Source of the DNA: FEN-727 sp036508635
GTDB taxonomy: Bacteria; Actinomycetota; Geothermincolia; Fen-727; Anoxymicrobiaceae
Assembly: GCA_036508635.1 (NCBI GenBank)
Contig: DATCGY010000044.1
Span: forward strand, 1 to 5,351
Length of the DNA: 5,351 bases
Direction of reading: 5' to 3'
Below, piece by piece: positions 1 through 5,351 of the stretch. The position numbers and the translations under genes are program-made. A model generated the notes under the pieces. That model worked only from the letters and a program-made list of their open reading frames with translations, did not search any database and had not been told where the DNA came from. Positions within the stretch are counted from its first letter, which is position 1, and the number at the start of each line of letters is the position of its first letter.

Positions 1-1
1 A

Positions 2-100
2 CGGGTGTGCTACGGCATGGAGATTGACCCCCGTTACTGCGACGTCATCAAGAAGCGATACGAGAACTATGTGATGCAGAATGGCCAAGTCAAAAGGTGA
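2..100 (+). CDS. DNA methyltransferase, C-terminal fragment (partial at left edge)
   Basis: Only the last 32 codons are in the window; the frame is open from base 2 to a TGA at 98-100. The peptide contains CYGMEIDPRYCDVIKKRYE. This matches the stretch after the AdoMet-binding FxGxG loop in phage N6-adenine/N4-cytosine methyltransferases, where a 'G-(I/M)-E-x-D-P-x-Y' segment carries the acidic residue that contacts AdoMet. In beta-type enzymes this motif lies close to the C-terminus, as here, and such enzymes are often found next to terminase genes, sometimes fused to a ParB-like domain. The likely role is methylating phage DNA, either to protect it from host restriction or to mark it. The stop overlaps the start of the small terminase by 20 nt, so the two are probably co-translated. 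Target specificity and any N-terminal domain cannot be seen. Confidence 0.8.
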   Translation, partial: RVCYGMEIDPRYCDVIKKRYENYVMQNGQVKR

Positions 101-587
101 GACAGCATGGAAGCGGCTGGCCGCTTTCGAATACTACTGGGGTCTCGGTGAGGGCCGCAGCTATCAGCCCGTCGCTGATCAGTTCGGCGTTACGAAGGTA
201 ACAGTCGGCCGCTGGGTTGCCGCCGAGAAGTGGGTTGAGAAGCTCAAGGAGCGCGAGAGGCAGATCTCTGCTAGGGTCGCGGAGGGCCAGGTGGACGCCG
301 TGGCCAAGGCGAAGCTGAAGTATCAGGCCATCGTCCGGTCCGCCGTGAACGACTACGTCGTGCGCTTCAAATTGAAGCAGGTGAAGGTCAACACGGTCTC
401 CGACCTCGAGAAGCTCATCAAGCTCGACCTGCTGCTAATGGGCTCCGCTACCGAGAGGATCGAGATAGTCACGTTTGCCGCGGAGGTTGCCAATCTCGCG
501 AGCAGAACGATAACGAACAGGCAGGATCTGGAGGCTTTTGTCCATGGTGTTCATGCCCTGGCAAGCTCTGGAAAAAGCTTTAACTGA
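81..587 (+). CDS. Phage terminase small subunit (DNA recognition)
   Basis: This 168-residue protein is called TerS from its N-terminal helix-turn-helix and its position directly before the large terminase. Residues about 26-53 (core YQPVADQFGVTKVTVGRWV) give the pattern 'VAxxFGVTxxTVxRWxxxxxW', typical of TerS DNA-binding domains that recognise pac or cos sites. Residues 54-120 look helical and charged, which suits the oligomerisation core, and the C-terminal 40 residues would contact TerL. ATG at 81 is the first possible start after an in-frame TGA at 72-74. It lacks a clear Shine-Dalgarno, so translation probably depends on coupling to the overlapping methyltransferase. Its 3' end overlaps the large terminase by 44 nt. 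A different HTH regulator is possible, but the context makes this unlikely. Confidence 0.82.
   Translation: MAKSKGETAWKRLAAFEYYWGLGEGRSYQPVADQFGVTKVTVGRWVAAEKWVEKLKERERQISARVAEGQVDAVAKAKLKYQAIVRSAVNDYVVRFKLKQVKVNTVSDLEKLIKLDLLLMGSATERIEIVTFAAEVANLASRTITNRQDLEAFVHGVHALASSGKSFN
530..534 (+). promoter_or_regulatory. Shine-Dalgarno GGAGG for the large terminase
   Basis: GGAGG lies inside the end of the small terminase gene. It is 9 nt before ATG 544 and only 3 nt before TTG 538, so it favours ATG 544 as the large terminase start. GTG 547 (12 nt) and ATG 553 are less well placed. Confidence 0.6.
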
Positions 588-1938
588 CGCTACCAGGATC
601 TCGCAGACCGACGACGAGCTCCACAAGTACATCAAGGATACCCTGGGGATAAACATACCCCGGGTAGCCTGCTGCCCCGGGCATAATGCGCCCTTCGACT
701 TCGTGGTCGATGCGTATTTCGAGCGCGTGGCCAACCTCCTGGTGCATGCATGCCGATCGGGCGGCAAGACCATGAGCACCGCGGCTCTGAACGTGCTCGA
801 CGCCGGGTTTCACAACGCCTCTGTTGTAACGGTCGCGGCCTCTAGGTTCCAAGCCAAGCGAGGTTACGACTACTCCAAGGGCTTCTGGTTCAAGGACGCG
901 GCCCTGGAGGCGAAGCTCGCGGGCGAGCCGCTGATGAGCGAGACGCGGCTCAAAAGCGGCGCGAAGTACGAGATTTTGGCTGCCTCATCGAAGTCTGTCA
1001 GGTCCCCGCACGCCCCGAAGCTGCGGCTTGATGAGATAGACGAGATGGCCCCCGACGTCTTCAAGGGCGCCCTGTCCATACCGAAGAGCCAGCCGGGGAT
1101 CATGTCGCAGGTCCTGATGACCTCGACGTGGCACAAGGCCGCCGGCCAGATGCAGATGATGCTGGACGAGGCCGACGAACGCGGCTTCAAGGTCTACACC
1201 TGGTGCATCTGGGAGACGATGGAGCGCTGCGAGCGGGGCTGCAAGACCTGCCCGATGGCTCCCGATTGCGAGGGAAGGGCTCGCAACGCCGACGGCTACA
1301 GGCCGTACGAGGAGATCCTCCAGCAGTTCCTGGTACACGACCGGGAGACCTGGGAGTCGGAGCACCTATGCAAGGTGCCCTCGAAGAAGAAGCGGGTATA
1401 CGCGCAGTTCGACCGCAACATCCACCTGATCGAGGAGAGCGAGGTCCCTGAGGGGCTTACCCTTTACGGGTGCGTCGACTGGGGATACGACAACCCGTTC
1501 GCTTTCGCCCTGCTTGGAGTCTCGAGTGCCGACGTGAAATACGTCCTCGAGGAGAACTACGAGCGGCACCAGACGGACGCCGAACTCGCGGCCATGATGT
1601 GGGAGCGCTACGGCGGGAAGGTGGAGGGCGTCTATTGCGACCCCTCCGCGCCGGGCAGCATCAGAGTGTTCAAGCAGGCCGGGTTCAAGATGAGGGCGCC
1701 CAAGGGATTCAAGGTCAGCGACGGGATATCCGCGATACGCAGGGACCTCAAGCCGAACGATGGCCCCCCGCGCCTGTACTTTGTACGGGGCAAGACGCCC
1801 AACATGGTCAAGGAATTCGAGGGCTATGAGAACCGTCCCGGCACGGATGAACCCAAGAAGGAAAACGACCACGGCCCGGACGCTATCCGCTACTGGTACA
1901 CCTACAACCGTAAGCGCGCGGAGATAGTCCACGGCTAG
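544..1938 (+). CDS. Phage terminase large subunit (packaging ATPase and nuclease)
   Basis: This is the motor that cuts concatemeric DNA and drives it through the portal using ATP. Numbering the 464-residue product from ATG 544, the ATPase motifs are in order. A Walker A variant ACRSGGKT lies at 69-76 (K75, T76). A Walker B LRLDEIDE lies at 160-167 (D163, catalytic E164). A coupling motif LMTST lies at 191-195. The C-terminal RNase H-like nuclease is marked by D312 in GCVDWGYDNP, D366 in YCDPSAP, and D442/D446 in ENDHGPDAIRYW, which give the expected acidic metal-binding set. Between the two domains is a Cys-rich segment (C229, C233, C236, C242) that may bind a metal. The length is usual for TerL and both catalytic centres look intact. 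ATG 544 is preferred over TTG 538, which would add two residues, because of the GGAGG spacing. The start overlaps TerS by 44 nt. Confidence 0.93.
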   Translation: MVFMPWQALEKALTDATRISQTDDELHKYIKDTLGINIPRVACCPGHNAPFDFVVDAYFERVANLLVHACRSGGKTMSTAALNVLDAGFHNASVVTVAASRFQAKRGYDYSKGFWFKDAALEAKLAGEPLMSETRLKSGAKYEILAASSKSVRSPHAPKLRLDEIDEMAPDVFKGALSIPKSQPGIMSQVLMTSTWHKAAGQMQMMLDEADERGFKVYTWCIWETMERCERGCKTCPMAPDCEGRARNADGYRPYEEILQQFLVHDRETWESEHLCKVPSKKKRVYAQFDRNIHLIEESEVPEGLTLYGCVDWGYDNPFAFALLGVSSADVKYVLEENYERHQTDAELAAMMWERYGGKVEGVYCDPSAPGSIRVFKQAGFKMRAPKGFKVSDGISAIRRDLKPNDGPPRLYFVRGKTPNMVKEFEGYENRPGTDEPKKENDHGPDAIRYWYTYNRKRAEIVHG

Positions 1939-1941
1939 GAG
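1937..1941 (+). promoter_or_regulatory. Shine-Dalgarno AGGAG for the portal gene
   Basis: AGGAG overlaps the TAG stop of the large terminase and sits 5 nt before TTG 1947. The next in-frame ATG, at 2004, has no comparable motif. This site therefore supports a TTG start and links portal translation to termination of the terminase. Confidence 0.6.
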
Positions 1942-1946
1942 ATCAA

Positions 1947-3431
1947 TTGCGAGAGCCAATTTGCATTGTCACACAGAGCAATCAAGTCGTCCCGGCCAGC
2001 GTCATGAAGCAGTACGAGACAGCGGCGGGATCAAAGCAGATTACCGACGCCTTCACCTACGGGCAGTATGGCGGCATGGCGCTCGTTCAGCCGCCGTACA
2101 ATCTTGAGCAGCTCGCGAGGCTCCCGGAGTACAACACGTACCATGACAACTGCATCAAGGCGAAGGCGAACGACACGGCCGGGCTTGGCTGGGAAATAAA
2201 GACCGCTGAGGACCTGAAGGGCGAGGCGTCCCCGTCACAATACGATGTGCTTTACGGCATGCTGCGCAAACAGTGGCCCGTGCTGACAACTGTCCTCGTC
2301 AGGGCAATGCTCGACTATGACACGATCGGCAACGGCTACCTGGAGTGCGGCAGATTGACGGCGGAAGCCGCCGTCGAATCGATCTACCACATCCCCGGTC
2401 ACACGGTAAGGGCGCATCAGCAGGGCAACAAGTATTGTCAGCAGCGGGGCTTCAAGAAGGTCTGGTTCAAGCAGTTCGGCTATGACGCTGATGTGCGGAA
2501 ATCAGATGGCAAGGAATACCCGATTGGTACGCTGGAAGAGACCGAGCGGGCCAATGAGTTGATACAGCTCGCGTCCTATACGCCCCGCTCTGACCGTTAT
2601 GGGGTTCCCGACGCTCTCACGGCGATCGGGGCGGTCATGGGGTCGATCGCGGCCCGCGACTACAACATCAAGTTTTTCTCAAACTTCGGTGTCCCGGCCT
2701 ATGCGGTGTTCATCACCGGCGAGTATGACCTTGGGGCACTCGGCGATGACGGCGAGTACGAAGTCGTCAGGTACGTAAAGAGCTTCTTCGCAGACCTGTC
2801 CTCGAGGCCACATTCGACGATGGTGCTTGCCGTGCCCTCCGAGACCGGCGGTGAGGTGAAGGTCGAAGTCAAGCCGCTCGCCGTCGAGGTCAAGGACGCG
2901 AGCTTCCGCCTCTACCGTAAGGACAACCGCGACGAGATTATCTCGGCGCACCGCGTCCCGCCCTATCGCGTGGGAATCGCGGAGACGGGATCTCTCGGCG
3001 GCTCCACCGCTGTAGAGTCTACAAAGATCTACAGCGAGTCGATCATTAACCCGCGACAGGAGATGATCGAGCAGCACTTCGACCACCTGATACTGCCGAC
3101 CCTTGGGATAACCGACTGGCGGTTCCAGCTCAAGGAGCTTGACACCTCGCAGGAGGAGCACGACAAGGAGATCGCGGAGTTCCTCTTCAAGAACGGCGCG
3201 ATGAGGCCCAACGACCTCATCCGTTCGTTCGGGACCCGTTTCGGGCTGGAGCCGGACGAGGCCAATCCTGCGTTGAACGCCCACTTCGTCGATGGCAAGG
3301 TATCGGAAGCACTACTCCAGGGGGCGCCTCCCGCGGCAGCGGCAAAAGAGGCGATGATGATCCAGTCGATCAAGAGCCTGCACGATAGGCTCGTCGACAT
3401 AGCGACGAAAAGTGTAGGTCATGACGAGTGA
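1947..3431 (+). CDS. Phage portal protein
   Basis: This 494-residue protein would form the dodecameric ring at one capsid vertex through which DNA enters and leaves, and which binds TerL during packaging. It resembles the PBSX/HK97-like portal group. The N-terminal part has the typical LPEYNTYHDNCIKAKANDTAG segment split around residues 59-79. The central part has YGVPDALTAIGAVMGSIAARDYN (218-240) followed by KFFSNFGVPAYAVFITG, which is the 'G-x-P-x-x-x-A ... N-x-G-x-P' pattern of the stem and clip region. The C-terminal part has NPRQEMIEQHFDHLILP (368-384) and FLFKNGAMRPNDLI, typical of the wing and crown. Length and position directly after TerL agree. TTG 1947 is chosen because of AGGAG 5 nt upstream; ATG 2004 would remove 19 residues that do not look essential. 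An Ala-rich linker and short helix end the protein. Confidence 0.92.
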   Translation: MREPICIVTQSNQVVPASVMKQYETAAGSKQITDAFTYGQYGGMALVQPPYNLEQLARLPEYNTYHDNCIKAKANDTAGLGWEIKTAEDLKGEASPSQYDVLYGMLRKQWPVLTTVLVRAMLDYDTIGNGYLECGRLTAEAAVESIYHIPGHTVRAHQQGNKYCQQRGFKKVWFKQFGYDADVRKSDGKEYPIGTLEETERANELIQLASYTPRSDRYGVPDALTAIGAVMGSIAARDYNIKFFSNFGVPAYAVFITGEYDLGALGDDGEYEVVRYVKSFFADLSSRPHSTMVLAVPSETGGEVKVEVKPLAVEVKDASFRLYRKDNRDEIISAHRVPPYRVGIAETGSLGGSTAVESTKIYSESIINPRQEMIEQHFDHLILPTLGITDWRFQLKELDTSQEEHDKEIAEFLFKNGAMRPNDLIRSFGTRFGLEPDEANPALNAHFVDGKVSEALLQGAPPAAAAKEAMMIQSIKSLHDRLVDIATKSVGHDE

Positions 3432-3462
3432 AGCAGCGGAGATCCTTATCGACAAGGCCAAC

Positions 3463-3467
3463 AAGGA
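3463..3467 (+). promoter_or_regulatory. Shine-Dalgarno AAGGA for the MuF-like gene
   Basis: AAGGA lies 7 nt before ATG 3475 and 4 nt before GTG 3472. ATG 3475 is thus the better start of the minor head protein, and the choice changes the product by one residue. Confidence 0.5.
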
Positions 3468-3474
3468 TTAAGTG

Positions 3475-4311
3475 ATGGACACTGTAGCCAAGATGGCGCG
3501 CGAGATTGAGCGATTCCTGTCCTGGTACGCGGTGACCAAGGCCGTGATCGCGGACGAGGCGGCCCTCCAGGAGGCGCTCTCCAACCTCTTTAGCAAGCTG
3601 GCGGACGAGATCATGAACAAGCTCGGCGACAAGCTGGTAGCCGGGCCCGTGCAGAAGCGCAGTATCGCCCAGGTCATCCAGGATACCAGGGACAAGTTCA
3701 AAGACGTGCTCTTCCACTACGTGAAGGACGCGGCGGAGTCAGGGGCCATCAACGCGGCCGAGGGCGTCGGGTTCGTCCTCGAAAAGGTTTCTGAGGGTGT
3801 CCTCGACCTGATGAAAGCGCGCGTCTTCGAGGGTGCCGATTCCACCATGGACCGGGTGACCGGCGATGTCATGAACTGGCTGCAGGAAGCCTACGACCAG
3901 GGCATGGGCATGGACGAGGCGGCGAGGCTCCTCCGGGATAACGTCTTCAACGGCCTAGAGACTTGGGAGGCAGAGAGGATAGCACGCACCGAGACCCATA
4001 CCGCCCAGGGCGAAGCGGCACACGGTGTGATCGACGACAACTCCGACTACCGGCAGTGGATCACGGCCGAGGACGACAGGGTCCGCGATTCGCACGCCGA
4101 CATGCAGGGGGAGATTGTGCGCTCGGGTGACCCCTATTCCAACGGCCTGATGTACCCGGGCGACATGTCCGGCGACATAGAGGAATGGGCAAATTGTAGG
4201 TGCGTCGAGGTTGGATTTATCATGCCCGCCGGCATGGCAGCGCCGGAGGGTCTGGATTATTTCACAGAGGATGACCTGGTGGAGATAGATACCGCCGCTG
4301 AGGCGGCTTAG
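3475..4311 (+). CDS. Phage minor head protein, MuF / SPP1 gp7-like
   Basis: This 278-residue protein has the Phage_Mu_F (SPP1 gp7) signature in its C-terminal half. The pieces are RIARTETHTAQGEAAHG (168-184), WITAEDDRVRDSHADMQGE (195-213), PGD at 228-230, and a closing NCRC at 240-243. The R-T-E, 'W-x-x-x-x-D-x-R-x-x-x-x-H' and C-R-C elements are the usual conserved points of the family. The first 150 residues are helical and charged with no recognised domain. In SPP1 and Mu these proteins bind the portal, are packed in a few copies inside the prohead, and affect head assembly and DNA delivery; the same role is inferred here. The position between portal and protease is standard. No toxin or nuclease extension follows the MuF domain; only about 35 residues remain. 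GTG 3472 is an alternative start. Confidence 0.9.
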   Translation: MDTVAKMAREIERFLSWYAVTKAVIADEAALQEALSNLFSKLADEIMNKLGDKLVAGPVQKRSIAQVIQDTRDKFKDVLFHYVKDAAESGAINAAEGVGFVLEKVSEGVLDLMKARVFEGADSTMDRVTGDVMNWLQEAYDQGMGMDEAARLLRDNVFNGLETWEAERIARTETHTAQGEAAHGVIDDNSDYRQWITAEDDRVRDSHADMQGEIVRSGDPYSNGLMYPGDMSGDIEEWANCRCVEVGFIMPAGMAAPEGLDYFTEDDLVEIDTAAEAA

Positions 4312-4314
4312 CAA

Positions 4315-4320
4315 AAGGAG
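4315..4320 (+). promoter_or_regulatory. Shine-Dalgarno AAGGAG for the prohead protease
   Basis: AAGGAG lies 6 nt before ATG 4327, in the 15-nt gap after the TAG of the MuF-like gene. The position is near ideal and sets the start of the protease frame, which has no stop before the window ends. Confidence 0.7.
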
Positions 4321-4326
4321 TTAGCG

Positions 4327-5351
4327 ATGGACGATGAACTGAGTACGATGTTGCAGAAGGCTCTCGCGGCTAAGCTCGGCGACGGATATATCAGGGCGAT
4401 GTTCCCGACTACGGTGATCTACGTGAACTATACCACCTCAGGCGATCGCGCATATGAGGACGGGAAGATGTACGAGATTCCCTGGCGGTATGACGAGGAG
4501 CTGGGCCTCCTTGTAGGCGAGGAGACAGAGGTCGCACTTGCCTACGTCGAGAAGCGCATCGCCGATGAGTTCGGCCCCGAGCTCAGCGCCCCGATCGTGA
4601 TGAAGAACGCAGAAAAGCGGATCGTCTATGGCCCCGTGTTGGTCCCCGGTGAGAAGGACTACGACGGGGAGTCCGTGACGTCCGAGAAGATAGAGGAGGT
4701 CGCGCACAAATTCCTGAAGAGCTACGGCAACGTCGACGTGCAGCACACCCTGAACAACGTCGCCCGGCCAGTCGAATCCTACCTCATGCCAGTTGACGTC
4801 GAACTCCCCGGACTCAACGGACCCGTCGCCGTTCCCAAGGGAACATGGATGATGGGCACCTACGTGGAGGATGACAAGACGTGGCAGGAGATCAAGGACG
4901 GCAAGCGCACGGGCTTCAGCATCATGGGAGTGCGCAAGTCAGTGCTCAAGGACGCAGCTGGCAAATCGATCGAGGGCGCGTTCAAGCGGATGCTGCTGCG
5001 CGACCTCGGGGATGAATGGGAGGCAACCCACGTCTCCATAGTCGACAGGCCCTGCGTACCGAAGGCAGAGTTCCTCGTTGTCAAGTCGAAGGGATTCGTG
5101 GCACGACTGTTTACGCGTAAACAAACCATCCAGGAGGATGACATGAACAAAGACGAAGTAGAGCAGGTAGTGAAAGAACTGCTGGAAAAGAGTGAGCCGG
5201 ATGAGGCCATCAAGGCCCTCGACGAGAAGATCGCCGCGCTCCAGTCGAAGGTGGAAGAGGCCGCGAAGAGCGAGCCCGAGCCTGAAGAGCCCGCGGTCAA
5301 GAACGAGCCCGAAGGGGAGATCACTATCGAAGCGCTCAAGGCGAAGATCGA
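4327..5351 (+). CDS. XkdF-like prohead serine protease with C-terminal scaffold-like region (partial at right edge)
   Basis: The frame runs open from ATG 4327 through 341 codons to the right edge. Residues 96-204 match the XkdF-type (Peptidase_S78_2, HK97 prohead protease clan) core: EKRIVYGPVLVPG (96-108), then GNVDVQHT (134-141), PVESYLMP (148-155), KGTWMMGTYVEDD (171-183) and KRTGFSIMGVRK (193-204). H140 and S198 are the probable catalytic His and Ser. The 'VSIVDRPCVPKAEFLVVKSKG' stretch, split at 236-256, closes the domain as in relatives. Residues 1-90 form an N-terminal region with a 'DGKMYEIPWRYDEE' element common to the family. After residue 265 the protein becomes acidic and coiled-coil, with I295, L298, I302, L305 and V309 in heptad register, followed by a Glu/Pro-rich linker. 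This looks like a scaffolding or delta domain. The protease would cleave scaffold and capsid N-termini during maturation. The C-terminal end is not seen. Confidence 0.88.
   Translation, partial: MDDELSTMLQKALAAKLGDGYIRAMFPTTVIYVNYTTSGDRAYEDGKMYEIPWRYDEELGLLVGEETEVALAYVEKRIADEFGPELSAPIVMKNAEKRIVYGPVLVPGEKDYDGESVTSEKIEEVAHKFLKSYGNVDVQHTLNNVARPVESYLMPVDVELPGLNGPVAVPKGTWMMGTYVEDDKTWQEIKDGKRTGFSIMGVRKSVLKDAAGKSIEGAFKRMLLRDLGDEWEATHVSIVDRPCVPKAEFLVVKSKGFVARLFTRKQTIQEDDMNKDEVEQVVKELLEKSEPDEAIKALDEKIAALQSKVEEAAKSEPEPEEPAVKNEPEGEITIEALKAKI
5108..5123. repeat. Perfect 16-bp palindrome TGTTTACGCGTAAACA
   Basis: All 16 bases are self-complementary, with the centre between 5115 and 5116. The site lies inside the protease frame, where it encodes part of a RLFTRKQ segment at the boundary between the protease domain and the coiled coil. 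It is 8 nt upstream of the internal AGGAGG. As RNA it would give only a 6-bp A/T-rich stem with a CGCG loop, so a dimeric protein-binding site or a chance occurrence is as plausible as a hairpin. Confidence 0.6.
5132..5137 (+). promoter_or_regulatory. Internal Shine-Dalgarno AGGAGG before an in-frame ATG
   Basis: AGGAGG, with the following AT extending the match to anti-SD, is 5 nt before ATG 5143. It is the strongest Shine-Dalgarno-like motif in the window, yet lies in the middle of the protease reading frame. It is most simply explained as the start signal of a nested scaffold product. Confidence 0.6.
5143..5351 (+). CDS. Putative nested scaffold protein from internal in-frame start (partial at right edge)
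   Basis: ATG 5143 is in the same frame as the protease (its Met273) and has AGGAGG 5 nt upstream. The 69 codons visible begin MNKDEVEQVVKELLEKSE. They are very rich in Glu and Lys, and include a short coiled coil (heptad positions I, L, I, L, V) and a Glu/Pro-rich linker, as expected of a capsid scaffolding protein. In lambda, scaffold Nu3 is made from an internal start within the protease gene C, so the full-length product carries both protease and scaffold and the short one only scaffold. The same arrangement is inferred here. The alternative is that only the long fusion is made and the SD is fortuitous. The scaffold role rests on composition and position, not on a recognised motif. Confidence 0.5.
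   Translation, partial: MNKDEVEQVVKELLEKSEPDEAIKALDEKIAALQSKVEEAAKSEPEPEEPAVKNEPEGEITIEALKAKI

Noticed and set aside
571..587. A5 run near the end of the small terminase gene as a possible programmed frameshift into TerL
   Set aside because: It does not form a canonical X XXY YYZ slippery heptamer, and the large terminase has its own SD and start upstream of it.
1128..1829. Two + strand frames (1128-1451 and 1470-1829) in an alternative frame within the large terminase
   Set aside because: The terminase frame is continuous and carries its ATPase and nuclease motifs across this stretch. The other frames are Arg/Gly-rich shadows and there is no sign of a frameshift.
1366..1959. Antisense open frame of 197 codons opposite the large terminase
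   Set aside because: It mirrors the codon pattern of a clearly functional terminase, shows no recognisable domain and has no operon context on the minus strand. GC-rich coding DNA commonly gives such shadow frames.
2679..3284. Antisense open frame of 201 codons opposite the portal gene
   Set aside because: The + strand here encodes conserved portal segments throughout. The antisense product is Arg/Leu/Val-rich with no domain and is best explained as a shadow.
4244..4311. Possible toxin or effector domain fused behind the MuF domain
   Set aside because: Only about 35 residues follow the NCRC motif, and they are acidic and simple. That is too short for the polymorphic-toxin extensions seen in some MuF proteins.
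1..5351. Anti-phage defence, CRISPR, tRNA, insertion sequence, attachment site, promoter or intrinsic terminator
   Set aside because: No spaced repeats, cloverleaf, inverted-repeat-bounded transposase, GC hairpin followed by a T-tract, or convincing -35/-10 pair was seen on either strand. The window is almost wholly accounted for by head-module genes.

Overview
This window is a co-directional, tightly packed DNA-packaging and capsid-assembly module of a tailed (Caudoviricetes-type) phage or prophage. All genes read on the + strand. The order is: C-terminal tail of a DNA methyltransferase (2-100), small terminase subunit (81-587), large terminase subunit (544-1938), portal protein (1947-3431), MuF/SPP1-gp7-like minor head protein (3475-4311), and an XkdF-type prohead protease that leads into a coiled-coil, scaffold-like region and runs off the right edge (4327 to beyond 5351). 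The major capsid gene would be expected just past the right edge. No host housekeeping gene, tRNA, rRNA, CRISPR array, insertion sequence or integrase is visible, so lytic phage and prophage cannot be told apart here.

The host cannot be named. The DNA is fairly GC-rich, yet AGG (Arg) and ATA (Ile) codons recur. Shine-Dalgarno-like motifs precede every start except that of the small terminase. TTG is the best-supported portal start. This fits a phage of a GC-rich bacterium, and a prokaryotic virus from another lineage is not excluded.

Intergenic space is almost absent: gaps of 8, 43 and 15 nt, and overlaps of 20 and 44 nt. This implies one polycistronic message and translational coupling. No promoter or terminator is convincing inside the window. 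The genes form one pathway. TerS recognises phage DNA, and TerL (ATPase plus nuclease) pumps it through the portal into a prohead. The prohead's interior is organised by the MuF protein and the scaffold, and it is matured by the protease.

No wholly new system is evident. The most interesting point is at the right end. The protease frame continues into an acidic coiled-coil region that has its own strong internal ribosome-binding site and ATG (5143), immediately downstream of a perfect 16-bp palindrome. This suggests a nested, separately translated scaffold of the lambda C/Nu3 kind. A second point is a four-cysteine cluster, possibly metal-binding, between the ATPase and nuclease motifs of the large terminase.
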